Assembly (NCBI RefSeq): GCF_013608025.1
Contig: NZ_VDLV01000037.1
Span: 101,462-165,461, forward strand
Length of the DNA stretch: 64,000 nt
Direction of reading: 5' to 3'
DNA from: Pseudomonas brassicacearum subsp. neoaurantiaca
Lineage (GTDB): Bacteria; Pseudomonadota; Gammaproteobacteria; Pseudomonadales; Pseudomonadaceae
Made by a program: the position numbers and the translations under genes. The notes under the pieces are model-generated. The model saw only the letters and a program-made list of their open reading frames with translations. It did no database searches and was not told the DNA's origin. Within the stretch, counting starts at the first letter, position 1. Each line of letters opens with the position of its first letter. Shown one piece after another: positions 51,519 to 61,677 of the stretch.

Positions 51519-53053
51519 TCCTCCCACAACTGGACGGTTTTGATCACGTCACGGCGGTTGGCCTTCTTGCCACCGAACATGTTGGTGTCCGAGCTGCCAC
51601 TGCAACCGCTGCCGAAGCTGAAGCCACAGCCGGAACGCTCGGCAAATGCGTCGCTCATCGCGTCTTCGCGGTGGGCGCTTGGCACAACGAAACGGTCTTC
51701 GTAGTTGGCAATCGCCAGGTAGCGGTACATCTCTTCCACCTGGTTCACGCTCAGGCCGACGTCGGCGAGCACTTGCAAGTCTTGTATGCCATCCACCTGT
51801 TCCGAACGCTTGTAGGCGCGCATCGCCAACAGACGCTTGAGGGCATGCTTGACCGGTTTCTCATCGCCGGCAGTGAGCATGTTCGCCAGGTAGCGCAACG
51901 GGATGCGCAGGCTGTCGACGTCCGGAATCACGCCGTTCATGCCCACGGTGCCGGCGGCGGCAGCGTTCTGGATCGGCGACAGCGGCGGCACGTACCAGAC
52001 CATCGGCAAGGTGCGGTATTCAGGGTGCAATGGCAGCGCGAGTTTCCAATCCACGGCCATCTTGTAGACCGGCGAGCGCTGCGCCGAATCGATCACCGAC
52101 TGCGGCACGCCATCGGCCAGGGCCTGGCGAATTACCGCCGGGTCGTTCGGGTCGAGGAAGATCTCCAGTTGTTTCTCGTACAGGTCCTGCTCATTGGCTG
52201 TGCTTGCCACCTCGCTGATGCGGTCGGCGTCATACAGCAGCACGCCGAGGTAACGGATCCGGCCCACGCAGGTCTCGGCGCAAACGGTCGGCATCCCGGC
52301 TTCGATGCGCGGGTAGCAGAAGATGCATTTTTCCGACTTGCCGCTCTTCCAGTTGAAGTAGATTTTCTTGTACGGGCAGCCGCTGATGCACATGCGCCAG
52401 CCGCGGCACTTCTCCTGGTCAATCAGGACGATGCCGTCCTCCTCGCGCTTGTAGATCGCCCCGCTCGGGCACGACGCCGCGCACGCCGGGTTCAGGCAGT
52501 GCTCGCACAGGCGCGGCAGGTACATCATGAAGGTGTTTTCGTACTCGCCGTAGATGTCCGCCTGGATCTTGTCGAAGTTCTTGTCCTTGCGCCGCTTGGC
52601 GAATTCGGTGCCGAGGATTTCTTCCCAGTTCGGGCCCCACTCGATTTTCTCCATGCGCTTGCCGGACACCACCGAGCGTGGCCGCGCAGTGGGCTGGTGC
52701 TCGCCCAGCGGGGCGGTGTGCAGGTGCTGGTAGTCGAAGTCGAACGGTTCGTAGTAGTCGTCCAGGCTCGGCAGGTCCGGGTTGGCGAAGATGTTTGCCA
52801 ACACGCGGAACTTGCCGCCGATGCGCGGGTTGATCGAACCGTCAGCGTTGCGGATCCAGCCGCCTTTCCACTTGTCCTGGTTTTCCCACTCCTTGGGATA
52901 GCCGATGCCAGGCTTGGATTCGACGTTGTTGAACCAGGCGTATTCCATGCCCTCGCGGCTGGTCCAGACGTTCTTGCAGGTAATCGAGCAGGTGTGGCAG
53001 CCGATGCATTTGTCCAGGTTCAGGACCATGCCGATTTGTGAGCGAATCTTCAT
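51515..53053 (-). CDS. narH: Nitrate reductase A beta subunit
   Basis: A 512-residue iron-sulfur subunit, the same length as the E. coli protein. The ferredoxin-type cluster motifs are CIGCHTCSITCKNVW (residues 16-30), CEHCLNPACAASCP, CRGWRMCISGCPYKK with Trp replacing one Cys of the 3Fe-4S cluster, and CIFCYPRIE...CAETC. It moves electrons from NarI haems to NarG. ATG at 53053 is 1 nt after the narG stop; an open frame extending to 53221 lies inside narG. The last 60 residues contain SGCGFSFGSGCSGSS, a Cys-rich tail. Confidence 0.94.
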   Translation of the reverse strand: MKIRSQIGMVLNLDKCIGCHTCSITCKNVWTSREGMEYAWFNNVESKPGIGYPKEWENQDKWKGGWIRNADGSINPRIGGKFRVLANIFANPDLPSLDDYYEPFDFDYQHLHTAPLGEHQPTARPRSVVSGKRMEKIEWGPNWEEILGTEFAKRRKDKNFDKIQADIYGEYENTFMMYLPRLCEHCLNPACAASCPSGAIYKREEDGIVLIDQEKCRGWRMCISGCPYKKIYFNWKSGKSEKCIFCYPRIEAGMPTVCAETCVGRIRYLGVLLYDADRISEVASTANEQDLYEKQLEIFLDPNDPAVIRQALADGVPQSVIDSAQRSPVYKMAVDWKLALPLHPEYRTLPMVWYVPPLSPIQNAAAAGTVGMNGVIPDVDSLRIPLRYLANMLTAGDEKPVKHALKRLLAMRAYKRSEQVDGIQDLQVLADVGLSVNQVEEMYRYLAIANYEDRFVVPSAHREDAMSDAFAERSGCGFSFGSGCSGSSDTNMFGGKKANRRDVIKTVQLWEE

Positions 53054-53054
53054 C

Positions 53055-56000
53055 TCAGTTCTCCTCGATATCAGTCGGCAGTGGACGCGGCAGATCATCG
53101 CCACTGGAACCGTCGAGCCAATCGACCTTGACCATCTTGCGCACCACGACGAATTCGTCGCGGTTGCAACCGACCGTGCCGTAATAGTTGAAGCCGTAGG
53201 CCTGTTGGGCGTAGCCGCCAATCATGTGGGTCGGCTTGAGCACCACGCGGGTCACCGAGTTGTGGTGGCCGCCGCGGGTCTTGGTGGTTTCCGAACCCGG
53301 CACGTTCACGATCCGCTCCTGGGCGTGGTACATCATCACCATGCCTTCCTTGACCCGCTGGCTGACCACCGCCCGGGCGGTCAGCGCGCCGTTGGCGTTG
53401 AAGCATTCGATCCAGTCGTTGTCCTCGATCCCGGCGTGCTGGGCGTCGATTTCCGAGAGCCAGACAATCGGTCCGCCACGGCTCAAGGTCAGCATCAGCA
53501 GGTTGTCGCTGTACGTGCTGTGGATGCCCCATTTCTGGTGCGGGGTGATCCAGTTCAGGACGATCTCGGGCTGACCGTTACTGCGCTTGCCTTTCACGCC
53601 TTCGATGGTGCGGGTGTTGACCGGCGGCCGATAACTCATCAGTTGCTCGCCGAACGCCTGCATCCATGGGTGATCCTGGTAGAACTGCTGGCGCCCGGTG
53701 ATGGTGCGCCATGGGATCGACTCATGGACGTTGGTGTAGCCGGCGTTGTAACTCACGTGATCGTCTTCCAGGCCGGACCAGGTCGGGCTGGAAATGATCT
53801 TGCGCGGCTGGGCCTGGATGTCACGGAAGCGAATCGCCTCGTGCTCCTTCGACACGGCCAGGTGGCTGTGGTCGATGCCGGTGAATTCCGACAGCGCCGC
53901 CCAGGCTTTCACTGCAACGTGGCCGTTGGTTTCCGGTGCGAGGGACAGGATCACTTCGGCAGCGTCGATGGCGCTGTCGATTTTTGGCCGGCCTTGGCTG
54001 ATGCCCGGGTCGACTTCCTTGTGGTTAAGCTCACCGAGGAATTTCACTTCGGTGTCGGTGTTCCAGTTGATGCCCTTGCCACCGTTGCCGAGTTTTTCCA
54101 GCATCGGGCCGAGGGAGGTGAACTGCTTGTAGATGTTCGGGTAGTCGCGCTCGACTACTTGCAGGTTCGGCGCGTTCTTGCCCGGTTGCGGCGCCACGCC
54201 GGCGCTCTTCCAGTCGGTGCCGCCAAACGGCTGGGCCAGTTCGCCGACGCTGTCATGCATCAACGGCACAGTGACCAGGTCTTTCTCGACACCGAGGTGA
54301 CCGACCGACATGGCCGAGAACGCCTTGGCGATGCCTTTGTAGATTTCCCAGTCCGAACGCGACTCCCACGCCGGGTCGATGGCCGCCGACAGCGGGTGAA
54401 TGAACGGGTGCATGTCCGAGGTGTTCATGTCGTCTTTTTCGTACCAGGTCGCGGTCGGCAAGACGATGTCGGAATACACGCAGGTCGAGGACATGCGGAA
54501 GTCCAGGGTGGTCACCAAGTCGAGCTTGCCGATAGCGCCCTCGTCGACCCATTCAGCCTCGGTAGGCTTGCAGTCGCCGACCTGGCCGATGTCTTCGTTC
54601 ATCACGCCGTTCTTGGTGCCGAGCAGGTACTTGAGCATGTACTCGTGGCCCTTGCCCGATGACCCGAGCAGGTTGGAACGCCAGATGAACATGTTGCGCG
54701 GGAAGTTCACCGGGCTGTCCGGCTGCTCGCAGGCAAAGCGCAGGGAACCGTCCTGCAGCGACTTGACCACGTAGTCCTTGGGGTCCATGCCCGCAGCGGC
54801 GGCATCGCGGCAGATGTGCAGCGGGTTGGTGTTGAGCTGCGGTGCGCTCGGCAACCAGCCGGCCCGTTCGGCGCGGATGTTGTAGTCCAGGGCGTGCTCG
54901 GGGAATTGCGATTTGTCGGCCAGGGGCGAGAGCACATCGTGCATGCTCATCTTCTCGTGGCGCCATTGCGAACTGTGCCCGTAGAAGAAGCTGGTGCCGT
55001 TCATCTGCCGTGGCGGACGGTTCCAGTCCAGGCCGAAGGCCAGGGGCAACCAGCCGCATTGCGGACGGAGTTTTTCCTGGCCGACATAGTGGGCCCAGCC
55101 GCCACCGGTCTGGCCGATGCAACCGCAGAGCATGAGCATGTTGATCAGCCCACGGTAGTTCATGTCCATGTGGTACCAGTGGTTCATCGCCGCACCGACG
55201 ATGATCATCGAGCGTCCACGGGTCTTGTCGGCGTTGTCGGCGAACTCGCGGGCGATCTGGATCGCCTTCTCGCGGCTCACACCGGTGATCTGCTCCTGCC
55301 AGGCAGGGGTGCCGGGCACCGAAGCGTCGTCATAGTCCTTGGCGACGTTGGCGCCACCGAGGCCACGGTCGATCGCCAGGTTGGCCGCCGACAGGTCGAA
55401 CACCGTGGCGACTTTCGCCACGCTGCCGTCGGCGAGCACCACGCTGTGCACCGGCACGCGACGGTATTGCACCGCATCGCCGGCCACGTGCTGGAAGTAC
55501 TCCTGGGACTCGCCAGCGAAATACGGGAACGCCACTTCGGCGACGTCGCCGCCGATCAGGCTCAGCTTGAGGTCGATGTCGCGGCCTTCGCCGCCTTCAC
55601 GGGGCAGGATGTTCCACTTGCCCTTCTCGCCCCAGCGATACCCGATGGAACCTTGAGGCGAAACCAGTTCGCCGTTGGCGTCCAGGGCGATGGTTTTCCA
55701 TTCCGGGTTGTTGTCCTGGCCGAGGTTGTCGGTCAGGTCGCTGGCCCGCAGGAAACGGTCCGGCTGGTAACCCGCGCCCGGTGCCGTGCCGAGCATCGGC
55801 TTGAGCATCACCAGCACCGGCAGGTCGGTGTAGCGCTTGGCGTAGTCGGTGAAATAGGCGCTCGGCTTGTCCAGGTGGAATTCTTTGAAGATCACATGGT
55901 TGAAGGCCTGGGCCAGCGCGGCGTCGGTGCCCTGCTTGGGGTTGAGCCACAGGTCGGTGAGCTTGGCGACTTCCGAATAGTCGGGGGTGATCGCCACGGT

Positions 56001-56828
56001 CTTGGTGCCCTTGTAGCGCACCTCGGTGAAGAAGTGGGCGTCGGGGGTACGGGTCTGCGGGACGTTGGAGCCCCAGGCAATGATGTAGTTGGAGTTGTAC
56101 CAGTCGGCCGATTCCGGCACGTCGGTCTGCTCGCCCCAGACCATCGGCGAGGCTGGCGGCAAGTCGCAATACCAGTCATAGAAGCTCAGGCACACGCCAC
56201 CGATCAGCGACAGGTAGCGCGAGCCGGCGGCGTAGCTGACCATCGACATGGCCGGGATCGGCGAGAAGCCGACCACGCGGTCCGGGCCGTGTTCCTTGAT
56301 GGTGTAGACGTTGGCGGCGGCGATGATCTCGTTGACTTCTTCCCAGTTGGAACGGATGAAGCCACCCATGCCGCGCTTGCTCTTGTACGAGTCGGCCTTG
56401 GCCTTGTCCTCGACGATGCTGGCCCACGCTTCCACGGGCGGCAAGGTCTGCCGGGCTTCGCGCCACAGCTTGAGCAAGGGCTTGCGGATCTTCGGGTACT
56501 TGAGCCGGTTGGCGCTGTAGATGTACCAGCTGTAGCTCGCGCCACGAGGGCAACCGCGCGGCTCGTGGTTGGGCAAGTCGTTGCGAGTGCGCGGGTAGTC
56601 GGTCTGCTGGGTTTCCCAGGTGATCAGGCCGTTCTTGACGTAGATTTTCCAAGAGCACGAACCGGTGCAGTTCACCCCGTGGGTGGAACGCACGATCTTG
56701 TCGTACTGCCAGCGCGAACGGTAGACGTTCTCCCAGTCGCGGGACTCCTTGCGGGTCTCGCCATGGCCGTCTGAAAACTCGCCTTGCTTGCGGTTGAAGA
56801 ACCGCAGTTGATCCAGTAAATGACTCAC
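53055..56828 (-). CDS. narG: Nitrate reductase A alpha subunit
   Basis: A 1257-residue molybdenum bis-MGD subunit that reduces nitrate to nitrite on the cytoplasmic face. The FS0 cluster residues are in THGVNCTGSCSW and RGCPRGAS, and the GTG start at 56828 with GAGGAA 6 nt upstream opens the same MSHLLDQLRFF-type beginning seen in other NarG proteins, close to the vestigial twin-arginine region of E. coli (RRSFL is absent). Domain order is normal and no frameshift is apparent. 63 nt separate it from narK2. Confidence 0.95.
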   Translation of the reverse strand: MSHLLDQLRFFNRKQGEFSDGHGETRKESRDWENVYRSRWQYDKIVRSTHGVNCTGSCSWKIYVKNGLITWETQQTDYPRTRNDLPNHEPRGCPRGASYSWYIYSANRLKYPKIRKPLLKLWREARQTLPPVEAWASIVEDKAKADSYKSKRGMGGFIRSNWEEVNEIIAAANVYTIKEHGPDRVVGFSPIPAMSMVSYAAGSRYLSLIGGVCLSFYDWYCDLPPASPMVWGEQTDVPESADWYNSNYIIAWGSNVPQTRTPDAHFFTEVRYKGTKTVAITPDYSEVAKLTDLWLNPKQGTDAALAQAFNHVIFKEFHLDKPSAYFTDYAKRYTDLPVLVMLKPMLGTAPGAGYQPDRFLRASDLTDNLGQDNNPEWKTIALDANGELVSPQGSIGYRWGEKGKWNILPREGGEGRDIDLKLSLIGGDVAEVAFPYFAGESQEYFQHVAGDAVQYRRVPVHSVVLADGSVAKVATVFDLSAANLAIDRGLGGANVAKDYDDASVPGTPAWQEQITGVSREKAIQIAREFADNADKTRGRSMIIVGAAMNHWYHMDMNYRGLINMLMLCGCIGQTGGGWAHYVGQEKLRPQCGWLPLAFGLDWNRPPRQMNGTSFFYGHSSQWRHEKMSMHDVLSPLADKSQFPEHALDYNIRAERAGWLPSAPQLNTNPLHICRDAAAAGMDPKDYVVKSLQDGSLRFACEQPDSPVNFPRNMFIWRSNLLGSSGKGHEYMLKYLLGTKNGVMNEDIGQVGDCKPTEAEWVDEGAIGKLDLVTTLDFRMSSTCVYSDIVLPTATWYEKDDMNTSDMHPFIHPLSAAIDPAWESRSDWEIYKGIAKAFSAMSVGHLGVEKDLVTVPLMHDSVGELAQPFGGTDWKSAGVAPQPGKNAPNLQVVERDYPNIYKQFTSLGPMLEKLGNGGKGINWNTDTEVKFLGELNHKEVDPGISQGRPKIDSAIDAAEVILSLAPETNGHVAVKAWAALSEFTGIDHSHLAVSKEHEAIRFRDIQAQPRKIISSPTWSGLEDDHVSYNAGYTNVHESIPWRTITGRQQFYQDHPWMQAFGEQLMSYRPPVNTRTIEGVKGKRSNGQPEIVLNWITPHQKWGIHSTYSDNLLMLTLSRGGPIVWLSEIDAQHAGIEDNDWIECFNANGALTARAVVSQRVKEGMVMMYHAQERIVNVPGSETTKTRGGHHNSVTRVVLKPTHMIGGYAQQAYGFNYYGTVGCNRDEFVVVRKMVKVDWLDGSSGDDLPRPLPTDIEEN

Positions 56829-56891
56829 AGTGTCTTCCTCTCAGGCTTGCTCCGCGGGGTCTGCGCCCCGCCCGCAATAGTTGAATTCGTC

Positions 56892-58289
56892 TTAGCAGGG
56901 AGTCGCCGCGCCTTTGCGGGCGTACCACCACCAGGTCACCACGATGCAGCTCAGGTAGAAGCCGACGAACATGTAGAAGGCCATCTCCGGGCCGCCGGTC
57001 AGGGCCATCGAAGTGCCGAAGGATTTGGGGATGAAGAAGGCTCCGAAGGCACCGATCGCCGAGCTGAAACCCAGCACCGCGGCCGATTCCTTGCCGGCAT
57101 TCTTCAGGGCTTGCTCGCGCTGCTCGGGCTTTTTGCCGAGGGCGGCTTTCTCGTGCAGGGTGCGGAAGATCACCGGGATCATGCGGAAGGTCGAACCGTT
57201 GCCCACGCCGGTGGTGATGAACAGCAACATGAACATGCCGAGGAAGCCGTAGAAGCTGCCGCCCTCACCGCCTTTCGGCAGAAAGTGCAAGACGCCGAAG
57301 ACCATCACGATCATCAACACGAAGTTCCACAAGGTGACTTTCGCGCCACCGAGCTTGTCCGCCAGCCAGCCGCCCAATGGTCGAACCAAGGCGCCTACCA
57401 GCGGGCCGAGGAAGGCGAATTTCAAAGCGATGACTTCAGGAAACGAGGTCTTGATCAGCAGCGGGAACGCGGCGGAGAAACCGATGAACGAACCGAAGGT
57501 CGCCAGGTACAACCAGCACATCAGCCAGTTGTGCTTGCGCTTGAAGATCACCGCTTGTTCGCTGAACGAAGCCCGGGCGCTGGACAGGTCGTTCATGCCG
57601 AACCAGGCAATCAGGGTCACGGCCAGGATGAACGGCACCCAGATGAAACCGGCGTTCTGCAACCACAACGAGCTGCCATCGGCCAACACTTGCGGCTGGC
57701 CGCCCATGAAGCCGAACACACCGAAGGAAATCACCAGCGGTACGCAGAACTGCATCACCGACACGCCGAGGTTGCCCAGCCCGGCATTCAGGCCCAAGGC
57801 AGTGCCCTGCTGGGATTTAGGGTAGAAGAAGCTGATGTTGGACATGCTGGAGGCGAAGTTGCCGCCGCCGAAACCGCAGAGCAATGCGATCAGCACGAAC
57901 ACGCTGTAGGGCGTGGACGAATCCTGTACGGCGAAGCCCATCCACAGTGCCGGTATCAACAGGGATGCGGTGCTCAGGGCGGTCCAACGACGGCCACCGA
58001 AAATTGGCACCATGAACGAATAAAAGATCCGCAACGTCGCGCCGGACAGCCCCGGCAATGCCGCCAGCCAGAACAACTGGTCGGTGCTAAAGCTGAAGCC
58101 AATGGCGTTCAAGCGCACGATCACCGTGCTCCAGACCATCCAAACGGCGAAGGCCAACAGCAGCGCCGGGATGGAAATCCACAGGTTGCGCCGGGCGGTC
58201 TGCTTGCCGCTGCGGCCCCAGAAGGCTGGGTCTTCCGGGCGCCAGTCATGAATGACCGGGCCTTTTTCAGGCGTTTGCAGAACGGACAT
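56892..58289 (-). CDS. narK2: NarK2-type nitrate/nitrite antiporter
   Basis: A 465-residue major facilitator protein with 12 helices. The two nitrate signature motifs occur in the form GFGGGNFASSMSNISFFYP and TGVGNGSTFRMIP, the standard NarK wording. Such transporters import nitrate, probably exchanging it for nitrite. ATG at 58289 has AAGGAGAAG and overlaps the narK1 3' end by 23 nt. In Paracoccus the two NarK parts are fused; here they are separate genes. Confidence 0.92.
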   Translation of the reverse strand: MSVLQTPEKGPVIHDWRPEDPAFWGRSGKQTARRNLWISIPALLLAFAVWMVWSTVIVRLNAIGFSFSTDQLFWLAALPGLSGATLRIFYSFMVPIFGGRRWTALSTASLLIPALWMGFAVQDSSTPYSVFVLIALLCGFGGGNFASSMSNISFFYPKSQQGTALGLNAGLGNLGVSVMQFCVPLVISFGVFGFMGGQPQVLADGSSLWLQNAGFIWVPFILAVTLIAWFGMNDLSSARASFSEQAVIFKRKHNWLMCWLYLATFGSFIGFSAAFPLLIKTSFPEVIALKFAFLGPLVGALVRPLGGWLADKLGGAKVTLWNFVLMIVMVFGVLHFLPKGGEGGSFYGFLGMFMLLFITTGVGNGSTFRMIPVIFRTLHEKAALGKKPEQREQALKNAGKESAAVLGFSSAIGAFGAFFIPKSFGTSMALTGGPEMAFYMFVGFYLSCIVVTWWWYARKGAATPC

Positions 58290-59568
58290 GTTCTTCTCCT
58301 TGGGCAATGCTGGAAAACGGGGATTGGCTGGCCGGCGGTTGTTTGCCCAGCAACGGGCGCTTGCGCACCTCGCTGAGGTACATCCAGATCAACGAGACCC
58401 AGACCACGCCGTAGAGCAACATGAAGCAGGACGAGCGCACGCCGGTGAGGTCCACCAGGACGCCAAACATGATCGGCAGCACGAAGCCACCCAGGCCGCC
58501 GGCCAGGCCGACGATGCCGGACACCGCGCCCATGTTTTTCGGGTAGTCGTTGGCGATGTACTTGAAGACCGAGGCCTTGCCGAACGCGAAGGCGATGCCC
58601 ATCACGAACAGCAGCACGGTGAACAGCGTGGCGTTGAGGCCGATATGGAAATCGACGATGCCGTTGACGGTCTGCACTTGCAGTTGGGTTTGCGGATAGG
58701 ACAGCAGGAACAGGCAGATCCAACTCACCCAAAGTACCCACCAGGTCACGCTCTGGGCGCCCCAACGATCGGACATCCAGCCGCCGACGGCCCGCAGCAC
58801 GCCGCCCGGCAGGGAGAAACACGCCGCCAGCAGCGCCGCGCTTTGCAGGCTGAAACCGTATTCCTGCACGTAGTACTTGGTCATCCACAACGCCAGGGCC
58901 ACGTAGCCACCGAACACGATCGAGTAGTACTGGCAGTAGCGCCACACCGCAGGATCTTTCAGCGACTTGAGTTGCTCACGCAACGTGGCGCCGCCGGCAC
59001 TGCGATGTTCTTTTTTCTCGGCAGTGAGAAACCAGAACAGCAGCGCCGTGGTGAACAGGATCGCGCTGAACACCTTCGGCACCAGGTGCCAGGTGCCCAG
59101 CGCGATCAGCGCCGGGGCGAGGAACTTGGTCACTGCGGCACCGGCGTTGCCCGCGCCAAACACGCCCATGGCAAAACCCTGGTTGTGTTTGTCGAACCAC
59201 TTGGCGACGTAGGCAATGCCCACCGAGAACGAGCCGCCGGCCAGGCCGACGAACAGGCCCAGCACCAGGAACTGCCAGTAAGCCGTGGCCAGGGTGATCA
59301 AATAGAGCGGCAACACACAGGACAGCATCAGCAGGAAAAACACGATGCGTCCGCCGAAGCGGTCGGTGAGCAGGCCCAGGGGTAAGCGCACAAGCGAACC
59401 GGTGAGCACCGGCGTGGCGGCCAACAGGCCGAATTGTGTTTCGTTGAGGGCCAGCAGTTCCTTGATCGGAACGCCGAGCACGGCAAACATCATCCAGACC
59501 ATGAAGCACACGGTGAAGGCCAGGGTACTCATCCCTAGTACCAGCCCTTGTTGCACTTGCGCTCGCAT
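58267..59568 (-). CDS. narK1: NarK1-type nitrate transporter
   Basis: A 433-residue 12-helix major facilitator protein, the first gene of the nar operon. It has GLAGGSFSVGIAYVAKWF and GLAGGLGGFVLP as nitrate signatures and an FGAGNAGAA loop. NarK1 types are thought to bring in nitrate with protons at the onset of respiration. ATG at 59568 or GTG at 59571 may start it; the promoter region with Anr and NarL sites lies 32-127 nt upstream. Confidence 0.92.
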   Translation of the reverse strand: MRAQVQQGLVLGMSTLAFTVCFMVWMMFAVLGVPIKELLALNETQFGLLAATPVLTGSLVRLPLGLLTDRFGGRIVFFLLMLSCVLPLYLITLATAYWQFLVLGLFVGLAGGSFSVGIAYVAKWFDKHNQGFAMGVFGAGNAGAAVTKFLAPALIALGTWHLVPKVFSAILFTTALLFWFLTAEKKEHRSAGGATLREQLKSLKDPAVWRYCQYYSIVFGGYVALALWMTKYYVQEYGFSLQSAALLAACFSLPGGVLRAVGGWMSDRWGAQSVTWWVLWVSWICLFLLSYPQTQLQVQTVNGIVDFHIGLNATLFTVLLFVMGIAFAFGKASVFKYIANDYPKNMGAVSGIVGLAGGLGGFVLPIMFGVLVDLTGVRSSCFMLLYGVVWVSLIWMYLSEVRKRPLLGKQPPASQSPFSSIAQGEEHVRSANA

Positions 59569-59599
59569 CACGCTGCACCCCAGTCAATTCGATGAGCGC

Positions 59600-59641
59600 A
59601 GACTAGTGATGCCTACCCCGCTAAAACTTGACCTGGGTCAA
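59600..59641 (-). promoter_or_regulatory. Anr/Dnr-dependent promoter of narK1
   Basis: TTGACCTGGGTCAA at 59628-59641 is an FNR/Dnr-type box (TTGAC-N4-GTCAA). TAGTCT on the minus strand at 59605-59600 fits a -10. Box centre at -41.5 gives a start at about 59593 and places the -10 at -12 to -7, a class II layout with a leader of about 25 nt. Confidence 0.8.
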
Positions 59642-59679
59642 CGAGCGCCAAGGGGGCATTGGCCTATGCTTGGCCCGTC

Positions 59680-59695
59680 TACCTCCAAGGAGGTA
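59680..59695. promoter_or_regulatory. NarL 7-2-7 binding site
   Basis: TACCTCCAAGGAGGTA is a perfect inverted pair of NarL-type heptamers with a 2-bp spacer. It is centred about 94 bp before the inferred narK1 start and about 190 bp before narX, so the NarXL pair encoded to the right may activate the operon and itself. Confidence 0.72.
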
Positions 59696-59877
59696 GATCC
59701 TGATATCGATAGAACCCTTTATTTATCAATGTCTTGAGCAAGTCGGCCAAGGCTTTTATGGAAACGGAACGGCCGACAACTCTTTAGAGGTAGTGCGCCC
59801 AGGATCGGCTGCAACACCCCACGACCCAGGGCGCGCTTGATGCTCGGTCTAGCGATTTTCTCCAAGAGCCAACGTCC
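59696..59877. other. Rest of the narK1-narX divergent region
   Basis: The full gap is 309 nt. Beyond the Anr promoter and the NarL site I see no second palindrome for narX and no small gene. A narX promoter must lie here but has no clear consensus. Confidence 0.5.
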
Positions 59878-61677
59878 ATGATGCGTTGGCTGCGCAGCTC
59901 CCTGCCCGCTCGCGCCGGGCTGGCGGTGATCCTCATCGCCATCCTCGCGCTGGCCAGTTCCTTGAGTGCCGGGCTGATCGCCTGGTTCAGCCAGGGCGAC
60001 GCGGCGGCCATCAATACCGCCGGCTCCGTGCGCATGGAGACCTACCACCTGAGCTGGAAACTCGCGGCCGGCGACGCCGATGACATCCCCGCGATTGTCG
60101 ACAGCTTGCAGCAACGCCTCGACAGCCCGGCCCTGCGCGCGGTGCTGGAAGACGGGCCGGAAACCTCACTGCACAAAAGCTATCGCGACCTCATGCAGCG
60201 CTGGAACCAGACCTTGCGCCCCGCCATCGAGCGCGGCGACTCGGCCTTCTTCCAAGCCAGCGCCAGTTCTTTCGTCGAGCAACTGGACCAGTTCGTCACC
60301 CTGTTGCAGCGCCAGAGCGAACACAAGCAAGGCTGGCAACAGGCGATCCAGGGCATCGCGCTGTTCAGCACCATGATCATCCTGCTGATCGGCCTGTATG
60401 AATTGCAGTACGGCGTGGTCATGCCGCTGCAAGAACTGGTGGACGCTACCCAACGCTTTCGCCGTGGCGAGTTCCAGGTGCGGGTCAATCATCAGTCCGA
60501 GGATGAGCTGGGCCAGTTGGCGACCAGTTTCAACACCATGGCCGAGACCATCGAGGAGTCCCACCGCACCCTCGAAGCGCAGGTGCAGCAAAAGACCCTG
60601 AACCTGCAACAGGCCAACGCCGCCCTTGAATTGCTCTACCAGAGCAGCCGTAGCCTGGCGACACGCCAGGCCAACGCCGAAGGCCTGGATGAGTTGATCC
60701 GACGCTTCCAACAGCGCCTGCCGGGCCTGCGCCTGACGCTGTGCCTGCAAGGGCAACTGCAATCACCGGCCCGACACTTGCTGGCGCTACACGGTGCGGC
60801 GAGCCGCCAGGTCTGCGCCAGCAGCGATTGCGCCAGTTGCCACAAACACAACGCCGCGCGCCCGCAGGCTTTCAGCATCAGCAACCAGGGCACTGAGCTG
60901 GGTGAGCTCAAGGCGCATTTCATCGACGGCCACGCCGCACAGCCTTGGGAAACCGCGCTGATCCAGGCGCTGGCCAACCTGATCGGCACAACGCTGTCGC
61001 TCAAGCGCCAGCGCGAACAGGACCATCGCCTGCTGCTGCTCGACGAGCGCACCATCATCGCCCGGGAACTGCACGACTCCCTCGCCCAGGCCTTGTCGTA
61101 CATGAAGCTGCAAGTCAGTCGCATGCAGACGTTGATGCGTCGCGGCGAACCGGTGCAGACCCTGGAGACCGTCACCCGCGAGCTGCGTGAAGGCCTCAAC
61201 AACGCTTATCGTCAACTGCGCGAATTGCTGACCACGTTCCGTTTGCAGATCCGCGACGATGGGCTGGTGCAAGAACTCAAGGACACCGCCGAAGAGTTCT
61301 CCAACCGCGGCGATTTCCACGTGCACCTGTTCATTGACACCCTGGCCTTCGAGCTGTCGGCCAGCGAGCAGATCCATATCCTGCAGATCACCCGCGAAGC
61401 CCTGTCCAATTGCCTGCGCCACGCCCATGCACAAAACGCCTGGCTCGAACTGCGCCAGGAAGGCGAGACCGTGCGCCTGTCCATCGAAGACGATGGCCGG
61501 GGCTTCAGCGGCGAAGTGGACCAGCGCGAACACCACGGCCTGAACATCATGAACGAACGCGCCCGCAGCTTGCGCGGCCAACTCGACATTCACTCCCGAA
61601 CGCCCCAGGGCACCCGTCTCCAGGTGCGCTTCCAACCGGAATTCCTGGGCCACCACACGGAAGGCATCGCAACATGA
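59878..61677 (+). CDS. narX: Nitrate/nitrite sensor histidine kinase
   Basis: A 599-residue inner-membrane kinase. Helix 1 is about 14-36, the periplasmic P-box AGSVRMETYHLSWKL binds nitrate, helix 2 is about 152-172, then HAMP, a central module with CASSDCASCHKHN, and a HisKA_3 domain with the phosphorylated His399 in ARELHDSLAQALSY. The ATPase domain ends with NIMNERARSL. It phosphorylates NarL. The ATGA overlap couples the two genes. ATG at 59878 is followed by another at 59881. Confidence 0.93.
   Translation: MMRWLRSSLPARAGLAVILIAILALASSLSAGLIAWFSQGDAAAINTAGSVRMETYHLSWKLAAGDADDIPAIVDSLQQRLDSPALRAVLEDGPETSLHKSYRDLMQRWNQTLRPAIERGDSAFFQASASSFVEQLDQFVTLLQRQSEHKQGWQQAIQGIALFSTMIILLIGLYELQYGVVMPLQELVDATQRFRRGEFQVRVNHQSEDELGQLATSFNTMAETIEESHRTLEAQVQQKTLNLQQANAALELLYQSSRSLATRQANAEGLDELIRRFQQRLPGLRLTLCLQGQLQSPARHLLALHGAASRQVCASSDCASCHKHNAARPQAFSISNQGTELGELKAHFIDGHAAQPWETALIQALANLIGTTLSLKRQREQDHRLLLLDERTIIARELHDSLAQALSYMKLQVSRMQTLMRRGEPVQTLETVTRELREGLNNAYRQLRELLTTFRLQIRDDGLVQELKDTAEEFSNRGDFHVHLFIDTLAFELSASEQIHILQITREALSNCLRHAHAQNAWLELRQEGETVRLSIEDDGRGFSGEVDQREHHGLNIMNERARSLRGQLDIHSRTPQGTRLQVRFQPEFLGHHTEGIAT

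Noticed and set aside
52905..56774. Long open frames of 585 and 652 codons opposite to narG and narH
   Set aside because: They mirror the codon structure of the GC-rich nar genes, have no family motifs, and no ribosome sites; they are antisense shadows.
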